Origin: an uncultured Alteromonadaceae bacterium
GTDB lineage: Bacteria; Pseudomonadota; Gammaproteobacteria; Pseudomonadales; Halieaceae
DNA: 36,212 bases
Assembly: GCA_913064725.1 (NCBI GenBank)
Contig: CAJYAI010000024.1
Location: 1-36,212, forward strand
Reading direction: 5' to 3'
The stretch's first letter is position 1. Each line of letters begins with the position of its first letter. This document shows positions 16,176 to 25,441 of this stretch, one piece after another. The translations under genes were made by a program, and so were the position numbers. The notes beneath the pieces were generated by a model. That model was not told the origin of the DNA. It saw only the letters and a program-made list of their open reading frames with translations, and searched no databases.

Positions 16176-19100
16176 TTACACCGTTACTGCGTTACCACGG
16201 AAAATCTTCGACAAATACCGACTCTCAGACGGTGTCGGCGCTGGCACGGAGCACTGCATGACGGCATGCACCAGTCGTGTCATTTCTTCAGCCAGTTCCT
16301 GATCGTTTGAGGGCTCTTCGGTATGTGCTCTGCGCGTCAACTGCACCTGATTTATCGCGGGTACAGTCGGCAGACGCTCGCCTTCTACACCGAGCGTCAC
16401 GGTAAAGGCGTGCAATGAGTTCTTAACGAACAAAGCGAGCGCAAACTCCTCTCGTGTAGAGGCTAACGATGTATCGGGTGTTATCAGCACGATCTGACAG
16501 TTGGGCACCAACGCTGACGTCCGCGCTACTCGGAAGTGGTGCGTTAACTGATCATGGACCAGTTTTCTAAACTCACCATCACTCAATACACGATCCCATG
16601 ACTCATTGGCGCTCGCCGCCAAGGCATTGAGCGGCAGCCGCTCAAAGGGACTGCTAACGACAACATCATAGCCGCCATCATCACGCAAGATGGCGTCGAG
16701 GTTGGACTCAATATCGTCGCCAATGGCGCGGCATTCGATATTGGCACCATTGGGATTGCTCACCGCATGTTTTAGAGAATTTGCAGCGTCCTCCGTCTTT
16801 GTCAGAACCCAGAGTTTTTCGACGTGTTGCGCCAAAAAGCCATTCGCAATATTCGTCAGTTCGCTTTTCATGGAATTACCAATCAAAACGACGCGTTTAC
16901 CCTTCAGCTTGGCCACCTCACTTTCATTAGGCGGCAGTAAGAGCTCGCCCTCGGTCACCGAGCGATCAAATTTCAGTCCGCCCGAGGGATGGAACGTCTC
17001 CCCACTGACGATGTCGTCGGCTAGGTGAAAGACGGTCGACAGTCCCACTTGCTCATCGGTGGGCATCTTGTGCAGATGCAGCCGGTTCAAAATGCCAGTT
17101 TCTATCTGCTCCGCTTGCTTGGATGTTTCCGCGAAGTCGAAGAAAGGTGCAGGGGCGTCGACAAAGGCATCCAAAAATTGGTCTCTCTGTTCGTCACTCA
17201 GCAGTCCGGCGCGCACCAAGCGAGTCATCAATTTAGACGCAATGCCGGTATGCATAAGGTACTGAGAAGAATTCCCTAGACCACCCGAGTCGCGAACCTT
17301 CAGAATCAAGCGCGCAATGGGTTTAGGTAGGGCGTCGACATCGACAGCATCCAGTCTATTCGTTGCAAGCGTTAAAACATCTGCAACACCGAAATCATCG
17401 GACATACCCGCTAGGATAGCTTTGTGGATTTCATTGAGCCGCTTATTCTCAAGGACGAGCAGGCCCCGACGATCAAACAAGCCAGGTGCTTCCGCCGATC
17501 CACGCAGGCGTGCACCATCCACCGGGCCCGGGGCTAATGCGTTGATTTGAATTTCGGGACCGAGATGGCGAGACAGTATCTCAGCAAGAACCCGCTGCCC
17601 GGCCTTTGATACGGCGTAATCTGCGCGATTTGGATAGGCCACCGCAACATATTTTTCACCGCCGAAATAACTTGAAACGTTCAGTATCGAGCCCTTGCCA
17701 CCTGCTTTCATGGCTGGACTAAATTTTCGGATCAGCGAGTAGTTGGAAATCAGGTTAGCTTCCATCGTGCGGTCCCATGCCGCTCGCGTCATATCAACAA
17801 CCATCTCTTCGGCACCTGAAATGCCAGCGTTATTGATCAAAAAGTCCACGTGACCCAGTTCTGCTACCGCGTGATCGTGTAAACGATCAAGCGCATCAGG
17901 ATCTCCGACGTCAATGCCGCCCAAAATCTTGACCCGTCCTTCGGGTCGGGGGTAGCCAATATTGCGCAGCTCTTCAACAATATCGGCACGTGCTTCAGCC
18001 AGCTTTTCTTCGCTCCTAGCACTCAATAGTACTCGCGCGCCGGCTATAGCTAGGAAGCGCCCCAATTGCAGGCCAATACCCAAGCTGCCTCCTGTTATGA
18101 CGGCAGTTCGACCCTTGTGCAGCCCTGGAAGAACACGAGAAATAGAGGAGGGCATCGCACTTTTTCCAGTGGAGCGCTTGATGCTTCTGGGTAACCAAAG
18201 GTTGATGGAATCCATCTTACGGACGCGGTTGGTTAGCGTTGCGGCCCAATCCGCGGCAAAGGTCAGCGCTTCGGCGTCTTCCGTATCGTAGCGAACCATC
18301 TGATTGGGCTGAACCGCCCAAGGCAAGTCACCTGTATTCGCCAGTGTTTCATCCTCGTGACGCCAACCCCTGATAAGTGCCTCGACCGATGCTCGAATGA
18401 TCTCGTTCATTAGATTGCCGTGACGATCAGAGGGATTGGTGACATAGACGATGGCAGGTGGTTCGCCGTCTGCGAATAACAGGTCCATATTTCGGGCAAA
18501 ACTGGAGGCAAAAGCCACTGGCGCGACGACTTCGTCACGGACGAAGTTTGCCACGTCTTCATCGTTAGCGGTGCATAATGAGTAGCCGTATTCGCCATTG
18601 GGCTTCTGTGGCAGTAAAATGACGCCATCCAGCTGGCCGAATTGGTCTGCGATCAACTGCATGGATCGGTCCACTGATTCGCGACGCAGTGGGTCTAGGT
18701 GCGATAACTGAATATCGCCAAGGTCTTTTGCCTGAACTAGTGCGCGAGCATGCCCGACTATGGGGAGATTCCGGAAGGCAAGCATGACGCGTGCACCACT
18801 CTGAATTTGTCGTTCTGCGAAGGTCACAGCTTCCTGGTAATCGTCACCACCTAGGATCAATACAACTTGCCCAGATAAATCTTCCAACCGCTTGTCTGGC
18901 CAAGACACTAGTTGCGATCGGCTCTGGGCCGGCACCTGCATGCCGTTGGTAACCTCGATGTGGTGTCCAGACAATGCCGAGGACTCATCGGAAGCTAGCC
19001 AGATAATGCCCGAAGCCACATCTGTCGGTGTTGGGTATTTGTATTCCAAACCACCATCCGAGGTGCGCGTTGTAATCATCAGGTCACGAAACTCTTTACC

Positions 19101-19826
19101 AGTGCTGCCCGGTTCCACGCCTTGAAGTTCATCCATGCGAGCAAACACGCTTTCAATGCGCTCCGATTCAATCGGTCCGGGGAAGAGTGTGTTGACTCGT
19201 ATCCCTTGCTTTTCGCCTAGCTCGAGGGCCAAGCCTTTTCCTAATGCATTGAGCCCAGACTTTGGCACCACATAGGGGATGCGTCCGTAATAGTGGGTTC
19301 GCGAAAAAATAGTAGAGACATTGATGATACTGCCACCCGCGGACATATGCGGTGCCGCTGCCCTCGCCATATTCCAGGGCGCCCCCAGCAAGTTCATCGC
19401 AGAGTCAAACATGGTTTGATCTGAGTCGGCAGCGCGCTGCTCGGCCTCTGTGAAGGGTATATCCCGAAGTGTGAACTTAGGGCCCGCGGCTCCCGCATTG
19501 TTCACTAAAACATCAATTGAACCGAATGCAGCGACCGTTTTGGCCACGATGTCGCGACAAACGGCGGGATCAGCACAGTCGCCGGTGGCGCTGACCATTG
19601 CGGCAGCCTCAAAGCCCTCTTCGACGAGGTCCTCCATAAAGCCATTGAGCTTGCTCTGATCTCGGCCTGTCAACATGACGCGAGCGCCCTCGCGAAGCAG
19701 CTGCCGCGTAATGAAGCTACCAATGGAGCCGGCAGCGCCCGTTAGGATGATGCATTTGCTGTCTAGTCGACGACCAGCGATGGACTGCGTTAACAGCTCC
19801 GGGGAAATATCGCTCATATCATTCAT
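16176..19826 (-). CDS. mcr: Bifunctional malonyl-CoA reductase (malonyl-CoA to 3-hydroxypropionate)
   Basis: The 1216-aa product matches the Chloroflexus-type bifunctional enzyme (about 1220 aa) in length and layout: four Rossmann/SDR-like domains in two halves. The N-terminal half has a nucleotide loop TGAAGSIG (29-36), VNNAG (108-112) and the catalytic pair Tyr185/Lys189 (YVVPK); in the family it reduces malonate semialdehyde to 3-hydroxypropionate. The C-terminal half starts near 570 with TGGSLGIG (578-585), INNAG (664-668) and Tyr737/Lys741 (YAVSK); in the family it reduces malonyl-CoA to the semialdehyde. Domains near 318-540 and 985-1190 look like degenerate Rossmann partners without an intact Tyr/Lys pair. 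Both reductions use NADPH in known enzymes. The start overlaps the pcs stop by 4 nt. All visible catalytic residues are intact, so both activities are expected. Confidence 0.94.
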   Translation of the reverse strand: MNDMSDISPELLTQSIAGRRLDSKCIILTGAAGSIGSFITRQLLREGARVMLTGRDQSKLNGFMEDLVEEGFEAAAMVSATGDCADPAVCRDIVAKTVAAFGSIDVLVNNAGAAGPKFTLRDIPFTEAEQRAADSDQTMFDSAMNLLGAPWNMARAAAPHMSAGGSIINVSTIFSRTHYYGRIPYVVPKSGLNALGKGLALELGEKQGIRVNTLFPGPIESERIESVFARMDELQGVEPGSTGKEFRDLMITTRTSDGGLEYKYPTPTDVASGIIWLASDESSALSGHHIEVTNGMQVPAQSRSQLVSWPDKRLEDLSGQVVLILGGDDYQEAVTFAERQIQSGARVMLAFRNLPIVGHARALVQAKDLGDIQLSHLDPLRRESVDRSMQLIADQFGQLDGVILLPQKPNGEYGYSLCTANDEDVANFVRDEVVAPVAFASSFARNMDLLFADGEPPAIVYVTNPSDRHGNLMNEIIRASVEALIRGWRHEDETLANTGDLPWAVQPNQMVRYDTEDAEALTFAADWAATLTNRVRKMDSINLWLPRSIKRSTGKSAMPSSISRVLPGLHKGRTAVITGGSLGIGLQLGRFLAIAGARVLLSARSEEKLAEARADIVEELRNIGYPRPEGRVKILGGIDVGDPDALDRLHDHAVAELGHVDFLINNAGISGAEEMVVDMTRAAWDRTMEANLISNYSLIRKFSPAMKAGGKGSILNVSSYFGGEKYVAVAYPNRADYAVSKAGQRVLAEILSRHLGPEIQINALAPGPVDGARLRGSAEAPGLFDRRGLLVLENKRLNEIHKAILAGMSDDFGVADVLTLATNRLDAVDVDALPKPIARLILKVRDSGGLGNSSQYLMHTGIASKLMTRLVRAGLLSDEQRDQFLDAFVDAPAPFFDFAETSKQAEQIETGILNRLHLHKMPTDEQVGLSTVFHLADDIVSGETFHPSGGLKFDRSVTEGELLLPPNESEVAKLKGKRVVLIGNSMKSELTNIANGFLAQHVEKLWVLTKTEDAANSLKHAVSNPNGANIECRAIGDDIESNLDAILRDDGGYDVVVSSPFERLPLNALAASANESWDRVLSDGEFRKLVHDQLTHHFRVARTSALVPNCQIVLITPDTSLASTREEFALALFVKNSLHAFTVTLGVEGERLPTVPAINQVQLTRRAHTEEPSNDQELAEEMTRLVHAVMQCSVPAPTPSESRYLSKIFRGNAVTV

Positions 19827-22800
19827 CGAAGTGCTCCTGCTGAACCTGTGTCTACTTTCGTCAATATTTCGCCTCGCTCCATCGCATCGCGAATAGCCCA
19901 GGCACGGTACAACTCATCCCGCGACTTCAGATTAGTACGCGGAAGGGCGTGCATAGCTACGTAGTTAGCACCGGCATGGCGGTTTTCCCACATGGCCTGG
20001 TGCGCTTCTGGCACACCTTCCATTGGAATAATGGTCGGCGGCAGAACGTTGATATGACCCGCAGCAATACGCTCCTGCATCTCGGCAAATTCTCGCGACG
20101 TATTTAGGTGCGTACCTCTGATTTCAGCGGTCGGCATGAGGATACGGCGTTGACGCATCCACACCTGTGGTGCATAGAAGGTGAAGCGGGCGCCCTTTAA
20201 GTCCTCGGAATAAACGATTTTTCCGACGTTTGGTTTGACGAGCGATGTCGCAAGTGCAAGACCATCACGTCCAGCGCGCTCAAAGACCACGTCTGGCAAG
20301 CCACGTTTGTCGAGCGTATTGCGAAGTAACGGTGCTATTGCCGATCCGATTGGTTTTAAGGTGCGATCCGAGAACGCCCTAACGGACTCTTTGAAGGCCG
20401 CAGACTCAGTGAACGGATTCGGCATCTTTTGAAATGGCCCGGGTGGATCGAAATCGTCACCCAGCCTACGCTCGATTTCTTCGATGCTGACAACGCCTTT
20501 CATCTGCGCACCGAAACCCAGAGATGTGACAAACTCCCGCTGTGACACGGTATCAGCCAGCACTGCGACCTGTGCGCCGCGCTGACATCCCACTTCGATT
20601 GCTTCGATGGCGACGCGATCCACTATGCCGTCCTCAGCGCCGGGTCCGTAGACCACAAGCAGTGATTGACCCGCACGTAAACCCGCTTTTGAAAATTGCG
20701 CTGCAGGCGTAGATGCGCCGGATTTACCCATAAAAGTAAAGCGGTAGCCTGAGGACGCGCCATAAAACGTCAAGACGCCGTTATCACCAAGCAGCTGAAA
20801 TGAACGCGGAAATGCAGTTTCTCCGGCATGGGACACCGAGTAGTCGATCTGCCCACCGACAAGCCGCTCAGCTTCGGCGACAAAGGGTTCGCCTGCGGCT
20901 TCCCAGCTTGCCCACTCGGATGGATTATCCGGCACCGCGGTGAAGATGTCGGCCCAGCGTTCGTCCTTTCGATTAATAGCATAGCCACCAACCGCATTTA
21001 CACGCTCGCCTCTCGCGTCACTTGACACCATCCCAAGTGCGGAACAGCTCGAGGAGAGGGCGCTGCGCAAACAGTCGTAGCCCGTACCGGTCGAGGCACC
21101 CTCTACAAACAGGCGCTTGTTCGGCTCGATGGCAAGTGTTTTGTAGAGTGCGCGGTGAATAGTGCCCATGGTCAGGCCATAAGAGCCAGCTTCTTCAATG
21201 CTCAAACCAGGTAGTTTTGGATGGAGCTGAGGTCCTTGGACGGTCAGGAACTGTGCGTGGCTACCATCATTGCGCTCGTAGCCTTGAATCCTGAAGTCGG
21301 CCGCCATGGGATCAAGACCTTGATCTGGTGCCATGAGTTCGCTTTGCCCTGAGTAAACCGTGACGATATCGCCTACTGATAGGCGACCTTCACGGATGAG
21401 GTCTTGGCCAAGCTGGGCGACCATAGCGACACCACCTGAACCGGTTACCTGAACATCCGCATCACGTGCGTCAAAGGGAGAAACGGGAATGCCTGTAATC
21501 GCCCAGATGTCATTGAAGTTCATCTCGGAGGCAAGGATGTAAACCAAAGCCTCGTTGGGACCTGGCGAGGGGGTAGGTAGCACCAATTCTTTTTCAGCCA
21601 CCTCGGGGTCGCCGTGAAGCGGACTACCATCCACATGCGAACGCATCACACCATAACCCAATTGATATTCCGGAATCGGAGTAATACCCGGGAAGAAGCT
21701 TGCACCCATGGGCAGTAACTTGCCGTCGCGGATAAGCGTCGCGCGCTCGTCGGGCGATGCATCGGGCTGAACCGATTTTGGCTTCGGCGGTAATGGCGCA
21801 CCGCGCTTTTCTAAAAACGCAGAGATCCCAGCGGGTCCGCATTCTGGATCACACACGCCTTGGGCAAATAATTCGGCCTCCCGCTGCAGTCCAGCGGTTT
21901 GACCATGACGTGCGCCCGTGAACATGGCATCGATGATGAGGTCAACCGGCTTATGTCGGCCACTGGCTCGTATCTGCTTCAGCGCAAGAGCCACACCGGT
22001 GTGCTCAAGAAGCGATTCGTCAATGTGTAAGGCGGTCTCGCGTTGTTTCTTGAGCTTTCGTCGGCGCGCCATTGACTGCTTAAGTGCGTCGCCACCGGCG
22101 AAGTGGTTGCGAAGTGCATCCATCGCCGCTTCCACGGTTGAGAGCCCCTCGGTCGTAACAATGTCATCGATAAGGCCTATTTCAAGCGCCGTTTCGGCAT
22201 CAATGGTGCGCCCGTCAAGCATCATACGTAGCGCGTGTGCTGCACCGTCCGTACCGTGGGCTTCAAACAACTTACGGGTCAGACGTTGGGTGCCACCGTA
22301 GCCGGGAAGCAGATTGAGATTGATCTCAGGCTGACCAAATTCGGCATGCTGTGCGGCTATGACGTGAGAGCAAGCCAAAACCAGCTCGTTTCCGCCGCCC
22401 AGTGCGGGGCCGTTGACCGCGGCAATGATGGGGATATCGAGATTTTCAAGCGTCGCAAATGCGGCTTGCGCCGTATTCGGCAGAGTCCGCGCCGACTCTA
22501 GGTCGCCTTTCTCGCCTATTTTCAGGAGTTCCTTGACGTCGGCACCGGCAACAAAGGTATTGCGCGCGCCTGTCACGACCATGGCCGAAAGGTCGTCCTG
22601 GTGAGCAAGCTGGGTGAGTGCTGTGTGGAGTTCGTCGAGGGTCCGCTCGCTTAGCGCGTTAACGGGTGGACTGCTGATAACAACCAAGGCCACGAGATGG
22701 CCCGGTGCAATTTCGTGGGTTTCAACCCTCAGATAGCGCCAAGTCTGCACGACACGGCGAGCTTCTGTTAGGCGTCCAAAGTCCTTCCACTGGGCGACAG

Positions 22801-25234
22801 CAGTCCGAATTTCTTCAACAGATTCCGGGTTCTTAAGGGTCGAGATATCGCCCAGTGGCTGCTCTAGTAAAATCGAACGAAGAGTCCGGCGCATGTATTT
22901 GCCGGAACGAGTTTCTGGGAAAGCCGACACCACTAAGAAATCAGACGGAACTGCAGTGGCGCCCTTTTCGGAGCGAACCAAAGATTGCAGGCGCGCGAGG
23001 TCATCATCAGAGAGCTTGCGACCAGCAGCAGCAACAAGGAATGCTACGGGCGTCTCACCTTTTTCGTCGTGGGGTGCGCCAACTACGACCACATTGCCGA
23101 CGGGAGAATCCTCGCGGAGCGTTTTGTCTCGTAAAATCGCGCCCTCGATTTCCTCGGTTCCGATGCGATGTCCTGAAACGTTGATAACATCGTCGGAGCG
23201 ACCGTGCAGAGTGAACGCGCCGTCGTCGTGTTGTCGAGCGTAGTCACCCTGTGTGTAGGTCAGCTCTCCGTCCCAGCGCGCAAAGTAGACCTCACTAAAT
23301 CGGTCGATATCGCCACGCCAGCTGTCACTAAATAAGTTATCTGCGTCGCCCCATAACGTTCGTGCAAGGTAGGGATAAGGCTGGGTGATTACCAGTTCGC
23401 CTTTTTCACCGGGCTCTGCCGTGCGCCATGTCGTGACCGTGCCATCAGTTGCCGTTGTCTCGGCAATCCGCACCTCAGCTTGAATCCACGGTAGGGCCCA
23501 GGTTTTTGCATCGGCAGCTAGGGGCTTGTAGCCACCCCATGGACAGCTGAATACGATGCCTCCGTGTTCGGTAGCCCAATAGGAGTTGATGTAGTGCTGG
23601 CAGATGTTATCCATCGCAAACTGCTGCACGGCGGGTGACACCGGCTCTGCACAGAATGTCCCTGCACGCAGGCTGGACATATCAAAGTCAGCCATTTCAC
23701 GCGCACTAGCAGGATCTGTCATGACCGCTTTGAGGAACGTAGACCCTGCTTTAAACAGGGTAACTTTGTAGCGCTCGATGATGGATGAGAATCGGCCGGC
23801 ATGGGGGAATAGAGGGGAGCCTTCAGCGATCACCGTGGTCATGCCTTGAACAAGCGGTGCGGCAATGAGATAGCTTTGTCCCGTAATCCAGCCTGGATCA
23901 CCAATGACGTAGAGCGTGTCATCCGGCGTCGCGTTGAAGACGGTGCGCATGGTGTGACTAACGCCACTGAGCCAGCTGCCGTGGGTATGCACGACACCTT
24001 TTGGTTTGCCGGTGGAGCCAGAGGTATAAATAATAAATAACGGAAAGTTTGAATCTACCCCTTCAACGGGCAATACCGCGTTAAGTTTGGACCAAAGGGC
24101 TTCTGCGTCCTCTTGAGTTAGATCATCAAACGAGGCGAGACCCAGCTGTGTCGCAATCTTAGCTTTTGCTGAATCGACCAAATCATTGGACCATCGGTCG
24201 CGACCATGCTCGACGATTTCTTGCCCGGTGTAATCGACAACAATCACGTTGTCGACATCGTGTTTTGCGTCCGCCAGTTGTCGTGCAACCGCAGTTCGCA
24301 AATCTGCAGTCAACTCAGCCGCAATAGACTGCTGTTTCACAAGTGACGCGCCGAGCTCGCGCATGACGTCTGAGCGTTCAAGTGTGATTTCGCCGCCCAG
24401 TGCCTCACTCACGTCGGCATAGAGTGTGTCGGCAACATCGCCTAAATTGTAGGTTGCCAGAACGGCTTTGAGGGTGCGTAGCGCGGCCTCACGAGGTATG
24501 TAGTTATCCAGCGCAGGATCGGTATAAGTCCCTTTGTAGGCCACCACCTCGGCGTTTCGGTACCCGCCATCGGCGGTAATGACTAATTTGGCCCCTGCAT
24601 CATGGATGCGGTCCGAGAGTGTTTTGGCTGAAAAGCCGCCAAAAACGGGGGTGTAGACGACGCCCATTCGTTGAGCGGCGAGCATATAAAAAACCTGCTC
24701 AGGGATATTAGGGAGGTTGAACGCGATGCGATCACCTTTCGTCAAGCCGAGGTCTTTGAAGACCTGCATGCGGAGGATAACTTCTTGAAAAAGGTTGCGG
24801 TAGCTGATGTGTTGCTCAGTAACAGGGCCGCCGCGGCCATTATTTTTGGAAGGATCCCATCGGTCGCCCTCGAAAATGATAGCGGTTTTTTCCGCTCGAC
24901 CCAGGAGTAAGTGGCGATCAACAAGATTGAAGCAGGCGTTGGTTTGCCCACCGGTGAACCATTTGTAATAAGGCGCCGCTGATCGATCTAAAACCTGCTG
25001 CCAAGGCGTCCAGTCATCTGCCGAAACCTCTCTTGCAGCAGCTTTCGAGTCCCAGCCATGCCAGGTATTGTCGGGTTCTTTGGCGAGCCATGCGCCGCTA
25101 GCCGGGTGCAGCCAGTGAATTTCTCGCGATGCCACTGCACCGTGATAGTCATCCGTGGTGCTGGTGATGTGTTGTTTAAGCGCATCCTCATCGGACTGCG
25201 ACGTCAATACGCCCCAGATATGGTCATCGCTCAT
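19823..25234 (-). CDS. pcs: Trifunctional propionyl-CoA synthase (3-hydroxypropionate to propionyl-CoA)
   Basis: At 1803 aa this matches the known Pcs (about 1820 aa). Residues 1 to about 830 are an acetyl-CoA-synthetase-type ligase: YTSGSTGKPKG (403-413), YWATEHGG (552-559), GRSDDVINVSGHR (678-690) and catalytic Lys779 in SGKYMRR. Residues of about 840-1115 form a crotonase-type hydratase: AGADV (897-901), GGGNEL (946-951) and FGQPEINLNLLPGYGG, with candidate catalytic Glu950 and Glu970. Residues of about 1170-1803 form an MDR-type reductase of the crotonyl/acryloyl-CoA reductase group (SEMNFNDIWAITGIP at 1236, EGASTGTGYD at 1378). The enzyme activates 3-hydroxypropionate, dehydrates it to acryloyl-CoA and reduces that to propionyl-CoA; the published Erythrobacter structure shows a closed chamber holding the toxic acryloyl-CoA. 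The start follows GAGGGAGAGAACC. First gene of the pcs-mcr operon. Confidence 0.96.
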   Translation of the reverse strand: MSDDHIWGVLTSQSDEDALKQHITSTTDDYHGAVASREIHWLHPASGAWLAKEPDNTWHGWDSKAAAREVSADDWTPWQQVLDRSAAPYYKWFTGGQTNACFNLVDRHLLLGRAEKTAIIFEGDRWDPSKNNGRGGPVTEQHISYRNLFQEVILRMQVFKDLGLTKGDRIAFNLPNIPEQVFYMLAAQRMGVVYTPVFGGFSAKTLSDRIHDAGAKLVITADGGYRNAEVVAYKGTYTDPALDNYIPREAALRTLKAVLATYNLGDVADTLYADVSEALGGEITLERSDVMRELGASLVKQQSIAAELTADLRTAVARQLADAKHDVDNVIVVDYTGQEIVEHGRDRWSNDLVDSAKAKIATQLGLASFDDLTQEDAEALWSKLNAVLPVEGVDSNFPLFIIYTSGSTGKPKGVVHTHGSWLSGVSHTMRTVFNATPDDTLYVIGDPGWITGQSYLIAAPLVQGMTTVIAEGSPLFPHAGRFSSIIERYKVTLFKAGSTFLKAVMTDPASAREMADFDMSSLRAGTFCAEPVSPAVQQFAMDNICQHYINSYWATEHGGIVFSCPWGGYKPLAADAKTWALPWIQAEVRIAETTATDGTVTTWRTAEPGEKGELVITQPYPYLARTLWGDADNLFSDSWRGDIDRFSEVYFARWDGELTYTQGDYARQHDDGAFTLHGRSDDVINVSGHRIGTEEIEGAILRDKTLREDSPVGNVVVVGAPHDEKGETPVAFLVAAAGRKLSDDDLARLQSLVRSEKGATAVPSDFLVVSAFPETRSGKYMRRTLRSILLEQPLGDISTLKNPESVEEIRTAVAQWKDFGRLTEARRVVQTWRYLRVETHEIAPGHLVALVVISSPPVNALSERTLDELHTALTQLAHQDDLSAMVVTGARNTFVAGADVKELLKIGEKGDLESARTLPNTAQAAFATLENLDIPIIAAVNGPALGGGNELVLACSHVIAAQHAEFGQPEINLNLLPGYGGTQRLTRKLFEAHGTDGAAHALRMMLDGRTIDAETALEIGLIDDIVTTEGLSTVEAAMDALRNHFAGGDALKQSMARRRKLKKQRETALHIDESLLEHTGVALALKQIRASGRHKPVDLIIDAMFTGARHGQTAGLQREAELFAQGVCDPECGPAGISAFLEKRGAPLPPKPKSVQPDASPDERATLIRDGKLLPMGASFFPGITPIPEYQLGYGVMRSHVDGSPLHGDPEVAEKELVLPTPSPGPNEALVYILASEMNFNDIWAITGIPVSPFDARDADVQVTGSGGVAMVAQLGQDLIREGRLSVGDIVTVYSGQSELMAPDQGLDPMAADFRIQGYERNDGSHAQFLTVQGPQLHPKLPGLSIEEAGSYGLTMGTIHRALYKTLAIEPNKRLFVEGASTGTGYDCLRSALSSSCSALGMVSSDARGERVNAVGGYAINRKDERWADIFTAVPDNPSEWASWEAAGEPFVAEAERLVGGQIDYSVSHAGETAFPRSFQLLGDNGVLTFYGASSGYRFTFMGKSGASTPAAQFSKAGLRAGQSLLVVYGPGAEDGIVDRVAIEAIEVGCQRGAQVAVLADTVSQREFVTSLGFGAQMKGVVSIEEIERRLGDDFDPPGPFQKMPNPFTESAAFKESVRAFSDRTLKPIGSAIAPLLRNTLDKRGLPDVVFERAGRDGLALATSLVKPNVGKIVYSEDLKGARFTFYAPQVWMRQRRILMPTAEIRGTHLNTSREFAEMQERIAAGHINVLPPTIIPMEGVPEAHQAMWENRHAGANYVAMHALPRTNLKSRDELYRAWAIRDAMERGEILTKVDTGSAGALR

Positions 25235-25441
25235 GGTTCTCTCCCTCTCGAAACAGTCTCCGCGGAGGGGGTTAGAAAAGACGACGAGCCGACAAACCTA
25301 TGCTTGCCGTTCCTCCGCTCTTGATCAAGCACCGGAAAACCGGTTCCCACCTACGCTCGATTACGCATGAGATACGTCCCGCAAAAGGCCCTAGATCACC
25401 AGAATTGGTAATTTGCCACATGTGAAATGGCGAGTATTTGG
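25235..25441 (-). promoter_or_regulatory. pcs-mcr upstream region with small palindromes
   Basis: The 207-bp gap upstream of pcs must hold the operon promoter unless transcription continues from the dehydratase gene on the same strand. It contains a 10-bp palindrome CTCCGCGGAG at 25258-25267, a small hairpin ACCGG-AAAA-CCGGT at 25331-25344 and the palindrome CACATGTG at 25417-25424. No confident -35/-10 pair was found, and no TGT-N12-ACA site of the PpsR type. These elements are candidates only. Confidence 0.35.

Noticed and set aside
21918-22301. Plus-strand ORF of 127 codons inside pcs
   Set aside because: It is antisense to the hydratase domain and its composition (runs of S, A, R) is typical of a shadow frame.
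16176-25234. A polyketide or fatty acid synthase
   Set aside because: The giant proteins contain adenylating, hydratase and reductase domains, which invites that reading. There is no ketosynthase, acyltransferase or acyl-carrier domain, and the order and length match Pcs and Mcr.
25235-25441. PpsR/CrtJ-type light-responsive operator upstream of pcs
   Set aside because: I looked for TGT-N12-ACA on both strands because some relatives are photoheterotrophs, and found no match.
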